Shown one piece after another: positions 54,527 through 64,000 of a stretch of DNA of 64,000 nucleotides. The position numbers and the translations under genes are program-made. Source of the stretch: Cryoendolithus antarcticus. Its lineage: Eukaryota; Ascomycota; Dothideomycetes; Cladosporiales; Cladosporiaceae. Location of the stretch: NCBI GenBank assembly GCA_002077065.1, contig NAJO01000018.1, forward strand, positions 372,001 to 436,000, given 5' to 3'. Each line of letters starts with the position of its first letter. Position 1 is the first letter of the stretch. Under the pieces are notes generated by a model that was not told the DNA's origin, did no database searches, and worked only from the letters and a program-made list of their open reading frames with translations.

Positions 54527-56286
54527 TCAACATAGGCGCCTCGTGGATACTCTGGTGTTCCTGGGTATTCTGACCAAACCTCCAATGTAAATGAGGACAG
54601 AAACGTCGCCGAGTGGCATGGCTTCAAGAGAGGTCCTTCTCCTGGAGCTTGTCAGCGAAGTCCCAGAAGAAGCAGGTCTATGATAACCACTCACAACATG
54701 CGGTAATGATAGCTTGCTGTGGAAGTATGTCTCGATCACTCGTGTGACAGTGCCCACAACGTGCTCGATATCGGCCTTGGTGACATTGAAGGCGGGAGCA
54801 AGCAAGATGTGATCGCCGCGCTCGCCATCGCAGGAGCCGTTACCAGGATAAATACTGATGTTGAATGGCGGCCGCATACCTGAACCACCATTAGCACTCT
54901 ATGAGTGAAGCATGGTAGACAGCCCACATACCTAATTCGTGAATGCCGGTGGCTACGCCGTCCGCCGGATTAAAGGGTTCCTTGATAGCCTTGTCTTGTA
55001 CGAATTCAATACCCCAAAACAGACCCTGTCCTCGTATGTCGCCGACGCAAGGATGGTCCGCGAGGCTCCTCTTCAGCAGTTTGCCGAGCAAGGCACCTTG
55101 CTCACGAACATTGCTGACCAGGTCGTCGTTCTTGATAATCTGTTGCACCTCGAGCGCTGCTCGGCACGCAAGTGGGTGAGCTTGGTATGTTTGACCATGC
55201 GAGAAGGCACCCGACCCTTGTGCTAGTACATTCACTATCCGCTCATTGACGAGCATGGCAGCAACGGGCAGTACACCACCACCAAGCGCCTTGCCCATGG
55301 TCATGATGTCCGGAGCAACACCCACGGAAGGGTCCTGCCAGGCGTGCAGTGGGTTCGGGTATGCTGCAGTTGGTGCTGGGCCGACTCGCCCTGTTCCACA
55401 CATGATCTCGTCCATGATGAGCAGCGCGCCATGCTTGTCGCACACCCGGCGCATCGCTGCGAAGTAGCCTGGCACAGATGGCACACAGCCCAACGCCGCT
55501 CCCACGACGGGTTCCGCGATGAAGGCGACGACATTGCGAGGTCCAACTCTCTGAAACTCAGCCTCGAGCTCGGCTTCAAGTCGGGCGACGTACGCTTTGT
55601 CGATTTCGTCGACGGATAGACGACCTCGGTAGCTGAAACATGCACTGACGAAGCTTGCATTCTTGCTCAACATAGGCTCATATAGTTTGCGACGAGCTCG
55701 GTGACCGCCGACGCCGAGTGCTCCAACAGTAGTACCGTGGTAGCTCTGCTCTCTTCCAATAAAGTGCGTCCTTTGCGGCTCGGGCTGTTGCTTTTCGAGG
55801 AAGTATTGTCTGGCCATCTTCAATGCGGCTTCAATGGCTTCGCTTCCGCTTGACGTGAAGAACGCTCGTGTCATGATGTTGTTGGTGGAAGAAGTCAGCA
55901 GCGATGCTAGCTGCTCTACCGCAACTGTCGCGAAGAATAGCGAGTGGCAGTACGAGACGCCGTCTGTCAATTGCTGAATTAGGGCTCTCGCAACCCTGTT
56001 CCAAGATCAGTCAATTATTGCGATCTTGGCTTGGGGGTACATACCGCTCGTCGTTGCTACCAAGACAAGCGACAGCTGCTCCACCAGTGGCATCGAAGAT
56101 CTTCTGACCATTGCTGAGGCAGAGATAGTTGCCCTTCGCGTGGACGGCTTGGTGGGGATCGTGGTGGAGGGAGCGATGGAGTACTGCAGACGTGGACTTC
56201 TTGGATGTCAACCCCGTCTTATGGATGAGCGATCCCAGGTCTGTCGTGTTGTTGTGCTTCACTTCGTCTTCTCCGATTGACCCCAT
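54527..56286 (-). CDS. Class III PLP-dependent aminotransferase
   Basis: Three exons, 56286-56045, 55995-54932 and 54879-54527, with introns of 49 and 52 bases in matching phase, give about 552 residues. The class III fold is clear. FTSSGSEAIEAALKMARQY is the cofactor phosphate region, SYHGTTVGALGVGGH follows, and LLIMDEIMCGTGRVG holds the Asp that pairs with the pyridine nitrogen. MTMGKALGGG contains the PLP lysine. GQTYQAHPLACRAALEV and GQGLFWGIEFV follow. The substrate cannot be fixed; relatives act on 4-aminobutyrate, beta-alanine or ornithine. The 3' end is uncertain: after VIETYFHSKL the frame turns Ser/Arg-rich, and a gtgagt donor near 54690 suggests another intron and a short final exon. 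The start at 56286 gives MGSIGEDE; 56364 would add 26 residues. Confidence 0.85.
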
Positions 56287-57659
56287 GATCGATTGTGTAG
56301 AAGGAATACCGAGCAGACAAACGACAGCAGAAGAAGGTTGAACTATCAACGAATGACGGGGCAAGAAATATGGAGACTGATGTACTTACGATATCATACC
56401 GCCATTGCGAGACACGTATCAGAATGCCTAGGGAGCCCTGCGGGGACAATGCCAGGCAGCCACCTTGTCTCGTTGCCGCCAGTGGACGGTCGGCAGACGT
56501 CCTGCATAGGCGTCCGTCGGCATTCCAATGACGGCTACATGTAGGTCTGCTGTGCTGTGGAACGAAGTAAACTTAAGCGTGTATTGACTTCGAGCTACGG
56601 TTTGAGTAGCTCAAGTCTAGAGATCGGTCTCCCGTGACAAGCCGTAAGCCGTAAGCCGTCTCGGCGTGCCTTTCAAGGATCCGATTCCGTGCTAGAATGC
56701 GGCGAGCCAGTTAGTGTTGTTAGTGAAGCATGCGCCACAAGTACACCACAGCAGCGCAAATGATCGCCATGGTTAAGTACCGCTTCGAGATGAGGCGCAG
56801 ATCTGCTCACGGTCTAGATTGTGTCGTTGTCCACCGGATCAACACACGGAAGACACGCGCTTGCATGTTCGCTTCGTCTTCGAGACGTCGGTGGTAACGC
56901 CCGAATCTTGCATGCGGGATCTGCCAAGAATGATCTTGCAATGGCTCGTCAATCATCATACATTTCTGGATATTTGGAATGGGAACATGATCATCCTGCG
57001 CCGTTGCATGTAGTACGACCTCCAGAGGTAGAGCGGAGAATGCATCGGTCGCTCTCGTTTGACCCATGTGGGGGAGAATCAAGGCCAGGTGTCCTCGCGT
57101 GCGTTTATGCACCGAGAATAATAGACGAAAGGTTCGATGTGCTAGCGGAGCTCGTAGCACGAGGTCCAAGGATGGACCGACTGCAGCGGTGGGACGCCCG
57201 CCTCCGGTGGTGCCGGGTTCGCAACCGACAAGTCCATCAAAGAGTCAAAGCGTGCTAACGCAGCCAGCGGCGGCATGGCTCCACGCTCCGTCTTTCACGC
57301 CCTCCATGGAACTGGACAGTCCTGGCAGCTTGAACAAGAGACACCGAGCTTATATCGCTCAATACGGTGCTTGCGATCGCTACCCCTGTTGCTATCAAGG
57401 AAGTGACTGCCGTCGTCGTGTAGGTGGTTGAAGGAACTGTGCAAGGAGTGGACTGTCGCTACGCGAGACGCGAGCCATGCCACTGCCGTATCCCTGCTGC
57501 CGCCCACGGTCCATAGAGATGGCTCGTGTTAGTGCTACTATGCTGTTAAGTGTACCAGCAGAGTAGCAAGCGACAGTGCATGGATCCTTGTCGTCGGGTG
57601 TATCATGTAAGTTTCCATGCGGCTCGTTGATCGAATCGTGGGCCATCGTGGTAGGTGGA
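56287..57659. other. Intergenic, no supported gene
   Basis: About 1.4 kb. A short simple repeat of gccgtaa occurs around 56640-56660. The overlapping frames at 56800-57430 have no recognisable domain. Confidence 0.45.
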
Positions 57660-58136
57660 TCAAAGGTGGATCAGAGATCCGATAGGACCTGCATCTGGCC
57701 GAGAACCATCGCCGATCGATCTTACCTGAGCTAGCCATTGCACGAGCGCGAGGTGGGACCCCCTGCCGTCTGTGTAATAACAAACAGGCTTACAAACGTT
57801 CGCACCGTCGAATGGGGCCGATGCATTACAAGCTGCGTGCCTTCCTATAAGCTCTGCGAACGCATCACTGACCGGCATCGGACTATATGCGCGCACGAAG
57901 ATTGAAGATTGACGACTGTGTAACAACTTGGGAGTCGACGTGAGTACAACGATGAGTGTCGCCAAGATAGTGGCGCCGACTACCCGGTCGTCGCAGAGCC
58001 GAATGGCGAACGGAAGACACCCGATCAATTTCACGGAGGGATCCGATACTCGGTTATACAAGCGTAGACCATCGGCAACATGGTAAATGAACCAAACAAC
58101 CTTGTCTGGCTGGTCAAGCAGGATTCTGGTTGTCAA
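57660..58136 (-). CDS. Hypothetical protein or gene fragment
   Basis: An open frame of 158 residues from ATG 58136. It has a hydrophobic stretch (ATILATLIVVLTS) that could be a membrane helix, then FVRAYSPMPVSDAFAELIG and several Cys. A gtaaga donor at about 57724, just after VQWLAQ, suggests a further exon, and a second minus-strand frame continues below 57650. I recognise no family. The even amino-acid use before the donor is the only coding argument, so it may equally be a remnant. Confidence 0.3.
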   Translation of the reverse strand: MTTRILLDQPDKVVWFIYHVADGLRLYNRVSDPSVKLIGCLPFAIRLCDDRVVGATILATLIVVLTSTPKLLHSRQSSIFVRAYSPMPVSDAFAELIGRHAACNASAPFDGANVCKPVCYYTDGRGSHLALVQWLAQVRSIGDGSRPDAGPIGSLIHL

Positions 58137-58655
58137 AGACTATTCAATCGCGGCATGATCGGGTTAATGGTGGTACACAATCGCTGTCGAGGACGATAGG
58201 CGAAGCCTCACTACCAACAAAGTTACAGGTCCCATGTCCTCGTCTGTTCTGGTAAGCTCCCCGGTCCACTGTTGCCCTACATAGTCGTTAAACCCCTCTC
58301 ACAAGGTGCACTAGCCGCTGTGGTGTATCCGCTTGATAATCTAGCCACTGGCCGCCTCGACAGACACGTCCAATGACAAGTGGCCGTAGGTATGAGACGC
58401 GCTATAGAGTTGCGCCACACCAGGAGCTGGACATAAATCCGCGATCGCTTCCCACTCAACATACTGCGAGGTCACCACATCGATGATGTGGCGATGACAG
58501 TTGCACTTTACAGAGACGGCACCCACGGCAACTTGCGGCAATTGATAGCGGCTTGTGACATCGCTTCATGCGCATTAGCTGGAGTCAGGCTCATGGACCA
58601 ATCCTCCGATAATTGTGATACTGCATTGATGCTCCACGTATCGCGCTAAGGTGCC
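58137..58655. other. Intergenic, no supported gene
   Basis: About 520 bases. Nothing recognised. Confidence 0.5.
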
Positions 58656-61090
58656 TCAGCCCGCGCCGCGATCCGGACTTTTCGCACCAAATGTACGCTC
58701 GGCTTTCCCCGTACTCCAGACATTTGGGGTAGCGCCAAAGAGAAGCGCGCTCTGGCCATAGCCGCCGAGGCCAGCTATGGGAGTCCTGGTGTTGGCGTTC
58801 GCCATGCCAGTACCCTGTGGCAGAGCCTCGAGTGAGCTCCAGGAGTCGCCGACACTCTGCGATGCACGACTGCGAATGCTATTCGCAGACCCCACGCGAG
58901 AGTGGCCGCGGCCCTGACCGGGTGATGCGAGTGCTTCAGCAGGCTTTGGCAGAAATGACGAAGGCGAAGCAATGGCAGAAGGAGTCCATGGAGAGGTGAG
59001 TCCAGGTGGAGGACGCTGGACTGGAGACTTGGCGGAGTACGTCGAAGCGCTGTTACTGATCTCGGGCGTGCTATCTCGTAGTGAAGCAAGCGCAAAGTCA
59101 GTGTTACCGTTGTACACCGCAGGCTCGCTGGCGAACTGCTGCGGCGGAGTGACAGGATCTTTCGACTCGTCGTCGTCTACGAGATCGTCGACCATGCGGG
59201 TCATGTGCTCCTCGCGAGCGGAAGAGGCACTCTGTTGTAGCTTTGGGATACCGTTGGGCTTGCTTGCGCTTAGGGCTAGGTGACTGCGTCGAGAGCCGGC
59301 AGCCGCGGCATAGCTCATCGGCGCAGCATCGCAAGCTTTGGCGACTGGCTTGGCAGCGGGGTTTCCGGGGATAAGGGGCATGAGCAGCTGCTCAAGTTCT
59401 GCGCCATTGCCGTAGAATACACGAGATCCCTTGATCTTGATCGGCGAATCGTCCAGATCGTTGGCGATGTACAGCCCATCCTCCAGAAAGCCATACACAC
59501 GTACAAGGTCCTCTTCCTTCATCGACACACGCGTGACAGAGTCGTCGCTAAACTTGGCCCTGTTGACCGCGCTCTGCTTCTTCTGCCAGAATCTGCCAGT
59601 CTTGTCATCTGCGAAAGGGCTAAGTGGCTGAAACCCGATGATATCAACGTCTTCCTCGAGCTGATACTCGACCTCAGCAGCTTCCTCCAGGTCCCAAATA
59701 GGAAATATTGTCGCGACCAGGTCTAGAGTGCGGCCGTAGACCTTCCAGAATTTCTTGATCGACTCCGCAAACTTAGGGTCGTTTGCCAAGCCGAAAAGTA
59801 GATGCACACTGTCCAAGAGCCAGCTGCTATACAAGCGCAACGCCGGCAGAATGCGCTTCGTGATCGGTGTCACTTTGTCCTGCAAATCCAAAGCAACGAG
59901 CTCGGCGTCCTTTACGAGGGTAAGCAACTCGTCTTGAAAGATTTCAAGGAGGGTGCTGTACATTGCTAAATTGATGCGTAGCGAGGAGTAGAAGGCTTGT
60001 TCACCCTTCGAAGTTTGTTTGACTGGGAGTGTTGTCAGTAATGTTGTGAATTTCGCCGTGATCGAAAGAATTTACCTGTATAATTCTGGATTGCTGTATG
60101 CTGCCCCGCGATGTTCACAACCACCATGCGATGCAGTGCGGCACCAAGCGAGCGCCGCTTCAGCTGGCCACTAAGCTGGCTGACGACGGTGCTCTGCAGC
60201 TCATCGAACCCTTCGGAAGCCTCACCCTGCTGCGCCAGGCTCTGCAACCGGACATACCAGCCAATCGATATGTCTTTCAAATGGTCCGGATCGCTTGGCT
60301 TGCTTTGCTTGATGAGCGTGCTGGTCTTCCATGCAGTATCGATTCTGGCAAACTCGATGGCCAGGTTTTTCGCAGCCAAGGGATGAGGCTCTTGGACACA
60401 GCTTGCGCGATAGAGATGATAAATTGTGCGGAGGTGGTCGCGCATCTCCAGCGCCACCACAGCTTGCTGATGTTGTCCCATGCCAGATCTCGGATAGACC
60501 GCAGAGGCAAGGTCATAATATCCTATGGCTGGTCCGAAGTCAGGATTTGTGTCAAGCTTCTCCGACGTGCGGTATCTGGAAAGATCTCCGAGGTAGACCA
60601 GCGAGTGGTGACAAGAGACAATGACTAGCTTTCGAGAGGCATCGTCTGCCTGTTGCGCAGTATGTGCGGATTCGCTGGAGTCTTTCGGGCCGACCAATTG
60701 CGCGACATCCTTCAACTCTGGAATATCAAAGGCGATACTGAGTTTGTAGATGTGCTCGCGGTAGAACGCAACGCTGGCGCGAAGGAACTTCTTGTACAGA
60801 TGGACGTGGTCACGTTCCTGCACCACAAGCTTGTCACCGCTAGCAGGCTTGCGCAACTCACGCAGGCGGCGCGAGAAGTATTGCTTCCCCTGGGTGTGTA
60901 CGTCCCATAGTTGTGCCTCCTTCTCGTGTGCCACTGGAAGGTTGGCGAACACCACAGCCTGGTCAAGCACGCGATATGAATCGAAGGCAGCGAGCACATC
61001 GCGGACTGACAGGTCAGGGCTTTTCAGAGCACCAAGTACATAGTGATGAGCAGCATTCTCGCGTGCGAGGAGCTCATCCATGCTGGTCAT
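58656..61090 (-). CDS. EST1/SMG7/EBS1-family telomerase or NMD factor
   Basis: Two exons, 61090-60076 and 60022-58656, over a 53-base intron (gtaaat/cccag, phase 1), give 793 residues. The N-terminal 300 residues match the 14-3-3-like TPR domain. A long helix (VHLYKKFLRASVAFYREHIYKLS) leads to CHHSLVYLGDLSRYR. GYYDLASAVYPRSGMGQHQQAVVAL follows, all hallmarks of EST1/SMG families. The middle carries the so-called Est1 DNA/RNA-binding region (WLLDSVHLLFGLANDPKF and EEDVDIIGFQPLSPF). The last 250 residues are disordered and rich in Ser and Pro. No PIN nuclease domain is present, so it is closer to EST1/EBS1/SMG7 than SMG6. Members act in telomerase recruitment or nonsense-mediated decay; which applies here cannot be decided from the sequence. 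Confidence 0.85.
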
Positions 61091-61602
61091 GTATGTTGAA
61101 GAATATTCGACGCGCGCAGCATAGGCGCTGAGGTTGGACTGGAGTGTCCTGAAGTGATAGCCGCCCCCGGACAGAGTCGGCGGTTAGGTGAAGGTGTATG
61201 CGATGTGGCGGGCGGTGTTGAAGGCGCGAGCCATTTGCAAGTGTGACTAAGCTGGTCGGGCAATTGCGACAAAGCTGATTGGCTCGTCGCTCTTGTAGAA
61301 ATTTGGAAAGTGGCTGGTCTAGTATTGACTTCTGCGAAGCGATGTAGTGGCTATCGATCGTGAGTGCAGCAGTGAATTATTATGAGTGATGATGTATAGG
61401 TCGAAACCAGTGCACGGATGCAACAGATCGGCCTTCGAGAATGCCGGGCCGAACGGACCGTTCGAGTCTACATCGACAAAGATCGCCTGAGCATCTTCTC
61501 CACGATCTTACACACACCCAATATACCATCGCACACTGCTCAACCACCACAAGATGTTCTGGCCGTATCCATGAGATGGCTAGGAGCTGCCGGACCGGCA
61601 GT
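61091..61602. promoter_or_regulatory. Divergent promoter region between the EST1-like and BTB-like genes
   Basis: About 510 bases between genes pointing apart. The BTB-like frame is open back to 61441, so the real start could lie within this stretch. No specific motif is identified. Confidence 0.35.
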
Positions 61603-62862
61603 ATGAGAAGAAATGATCAGGAAGCAATCAAGCCAGCCGAGCTCGAGGCTTCATTCCAAGGCGACCGTGTTAATGTAATCTCTGCCAGGGGGGATCTAGT
61701 TTTGCACATTCGTCACTCGGTTGTGGACTCGACAACTCATTCTCACGCCTTCCGTGTTACCACAGCTGTCCTTCGGAAGCAATCAAGGTACTTCGATCGC
61801 CTCCTGGATCCCATCAAGTTCGGCGAGGGACAACGAGTGGCGACAGCGCACGCACGGCTACAAACACAGTATCAAGACTTGACGATAATTCCAGTCGATG
61901 AGCTTCCGGTCGTCTATTTAGAAGATTTGGGTCGGATCCCCACGGTCAAGTCTATTGAGCCTGTGTGCCTAGACTTCCTAAACATCCTACATGGTAAAGA
62001 GGTGCAGTCGACTTTACCTGCTGCTAATCTTGCCACACTTGCCATTGTCGCCGATCGCTTCGATGCACTCGACGCAGTCCAGATATATGCGCGTCGCAAG
62101 AAGCTGATGGCTGGCATTGACTCCAGGACATTGCCTAAGATGGAGCTGGCGCTTGGTGAAGGTCGAGTGCGCCAACGTCTTCTAGTAGCACTGATGCTGG
62201 ATCATGCTCCATGGATCGAGCGATACAGTCTTCGTATGATGGCTCAAGGCTGGCTTGGCCGTGAGGCGGCTGTCACGGATCCATTGTGGTGGGACTTGCC
62301 CGGTCGTGTGGAAGAGGAACTCTCGTTACGACGAAGCTACGTCCTAGAGACCCTCCAATCAGTGCAGGAGCACTTCCTATCTGTGTACTCCACGCGAAAG
62401 CGAGTCTGTCGTCTTGGCTACGACTCCAGTCCGGAGTGCGACTCTTTTCAACTTGGCGAGATAGTCCGCTTCTTCATGCGGGCTGGCACGCTGAAGATGC
62501 AAGGCGCGATTATCAACACCGAGGACAATGAGATCGCGCCGTATGCCGGCGACTTGGCACTGCTCTTCGACAAGCTCAAGCAGGTGCCAGAATATCAAGT
62601 CAACGCCCATCACTCCCATTGCGGTATTCGTACACAGTACGTTCCTTTCTTGCAGCTGGTGGAGGCAGCACTCCCTCACGCCGCCTTCTGCGGGATCTGC
62701 TGGGTGGAGGACCGCCACAACCATTCCTGGCTTGATTCAAAGCGACCGCTGAGATGGTCGCAAGGGACAAGTGAGTTGGACCTCCGATCTACAGATCATC
62801 GTCGCAGGCACGTCGGACTCAGGGATTTCTTCATGGCAACGCAGAGAGATTGGCTTGTTTGA
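61603..62862 (+). CDS. BTB/POZ-like domain protein
   Basis: One exon of 419 residues. Residues about 20-150 follow the fungal BTB pattern. A strand NVISARGDLVLHI is followed by SHAFRVTTAVLRKQSRYFDRLLDP and a charged segment. VYLEDLGRIPTVKS leads to FLNILHGKEVQSTLPAANLATLAIVADRFDALDAV. BTB domains mediate dimerisation and often recruit cullin-3 ubiquitin ligase. The C-terminal 250 residues are conserved in style but carry no domain I can name; they include Cys/His-containing segments around RVCRLGYDSSPECDSFQLGE and HHSHCGIR. ATG 61603 is chosen since sequence before it is basic and random-looking; 61576 is a second candidate. Confidence 0.75.
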   Translation: MRRNDQEAIKPAELEASFQGDRVNVISARGDLVLHIRHSVVDSTTHSHAFRVTTAVLRKQSRYFDRLLDPIKFGEGQRVATAHARLQTQYQDLTIIPVDELPVVYLEDLGRIPTVKSIEPVCLDFLNILHGKEVQSTLPAANLATLAIVADRFDALDAVQIYARRKKLMAGIDSRTLPKMELALGEGRVRQRLLVALMLDHAPWIERYSLRMMAQGWLGREAAVTDPLWWDLPGRVEEELSLRRSYVLETLQSVQEHFLSVYSTRKRVCRLGYDSSPECDSFQLGEIVRFFMRAGTLKMQGAIINTEDNEIAPYAGDLALLFDKLKQVPEYQVNAHHSHCGIRTQYVPFLQLVEAALPHAAFCGICWVEDRHNHSWLDSKRPLRWSQGTSELDLRSTDHRRRHVGLRDFFMATQRDWLV

Positions 62863-62919
62863 GACATGGAGTACGCATGAAGGAGTTAATAAAGCTTTGT
62901 CTTCCTCGTTTCAAGACTG

Positions 62920-64000
62920 CTATGAATCGAAGAACTCCCGCAACTGATCATCGAGCCACTTCACGTCATCCTTGCTATCGCCTGGTCCACCTGCCCAATG
63001 GCCCTGTGACTTGTTAGCCCTGGCCAAAGTTTCTTTGTACACGATCAGCATACCCAAATGCTGGGGAACACTGCCAACTTCCCGATTCCTGGACGCATGT
63101 TCTCAACTTCGATTTCGGAGTCTTCTGGTGCTATACTCGATGTCAGTATCGGCAATGATGAAGCAGACTCTGCCGAGTACACGTACGGAAGTAGAGATCA
63201 GTCTTCGCTGGCAACACCAGCGCTTTGGCTTTGATGCCTTGCATCGCAGCTTTGAAGTCACCGTTGTATGGCTCCTGTGCAGAGCAGTCGCCTGCTTGCC
63301 AAGTGTGAAGCATGACTAGCATGTTCTCGGGATCTGTGTGCCAGGTGTCAGCCAAGCAATGAGCGCGAGCCGGTACGGGTCTCTCCAGCGAGATTCAAAG
63401 CACCTTTCGACAACGCCCAGCCTTCCCACCACCCGATCATGAAGTCCTCAAGTCCCTTGAACCCGAGCACAGTCTCATACACCTTCTCGCGATAAAATGC
63501 TTGGCTGAAGCCCCAACCAGCGTACACCCGACCAAGCGCTTTTAGACCGACAGTCTTCTCCTCGTCTGACCACTCGCGGTACTTGTCGCCGCTAGACGTC
63601 TCGCCTTTGCAGATCCCTCCAGATGCAGCTGATTTAGGGCCAAGCAGAGCAGACTTCACGCCCTCGAGGAAGACTTGGTTGTGGAGTGATGTCTTCGCTG
63701 CGCCGCAGAAGGGTGCAATGTAGTCCATGAAGTCGGGGTACTGTGTGGCCCATTGGAAGCTAGTCAAGTAAGTATACCTGTACAACAACGTCGCTCGACT
63801 GCTGTCAGTCAACTCACGTCTGGCCTGCACCCATGCTCCACCCAAGTACAGCCTTCGCATGCTTGATGCCCAATTCCTTCGTCACGAGCTGATACTGGGC
63901 TTTCACATTGTCGTAGACAGTCACATTAGGGAATGGTTTTGGGATATCCGATCGATTCGACGGCGATGAGGACTCTCCGTTCCCAAACAGAGCGACAATG
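62920..64000 (-). CDS. Homoserine O-acetyltransferase-like alpha/beta-hydrolase, 5' end cut by window edge
   Basis: Five exons are visible: beyond the edge to 63818, 63759-63404, 63333-63187, 63130-63054 and 63003-62920. All phases agree, giving 281 residues in the window. The nucleophile elbow is LGWSMGAGQT, cut by the first visible intron. After it come FQWATQYPDFMDYIAPFCG, a helix WWEGWALSK spliced to DPENMLVMLHTWQAGD, then ALVLPAKTDLYF (catalytic Asp) and SIWGHWAGGPG (catalytic His). This matches the MET2-like branch of the alpha/beta hydrolases. Many fungal members are not true homoserine acetyltransferases, so the substrate is open. The N-terminus and start codon lie outside the window. 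Confidence 0.88.

Overview
The window is nuclear DNA from a filamentous ascomycete fungus. Most genes are split by short GT-AG introns of about 46-75 bases (one is 94), with frequent gtatgt/gtgagt donors and little intergenic sequence. The gene families are typical of Pezizomycotina: PIS1, LEU4, a LAMMER kinase, a CSC1-type channel, a HET-domain gene, GPI-anchored cell-wall proteins and a class II cAMP phosphodiesterase. Gene content and style suggest Dothideomycetes, but this is an inference and no species can be named.

Layout. 0.5-5.6 kb: a FYVE-finger protein, a four-helix membrane protein and a protein with a MIF-type fold buried inside it. 7.1-11.9 kb: SWC5 and PIS1 divergently transcribed, then a conserved membrane protein. 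12.4-18 kb is a worn accessory stretch: a zinc-finger-like gene with a frameshift, a 72-base duplication, an intron-bearing tRNA gene and an alpha/beta-hydrolase pseudogene. 18.4-23.4 kb: two convergent GPI-anchored surface proteins, a cupredoxin-like protein and a 1280-residue Ser/Ile/Pro repeat protein. 25-30 kb: a glycogen-binding-like protein and LEU4. 30.9-37.0 kb: a HET-domain gene with three lesions and a TPR/ankyrin/TIR gene with one in-frame stop, flanking an intact peroxisomal thioesterase. 37.9-52.3 kb: PDE1, a UPF0303 protein, the LAMMER kinase, a CSC1-like channel, an ExoIII/APE-like nuclease and SRP19. 52-64 kb: a gene-poor stretch, a class III aminotransferase, an EST1/SMG7-like protein, a BTB-like protein, and the 3' part of a homoserine-acetyltransferase-like gene that runs off the right edge.

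Most genes are unlinked housekeeping functions and do not form an operon or biosynthetic cluster. The most interesting part is 30.9-37.0 kb. There, two genes of the kind used in fungal self/non-self recognition (HET and TIR) lie about 2.2 kb apart, both interrupted in frame. The TIR-like protein keeps a plant-like WC-x2-E motif, placing a glutamate where TIR NADases have their catalytic residue. All splice sites were placed by eye from reading frame, phase and family motifs.
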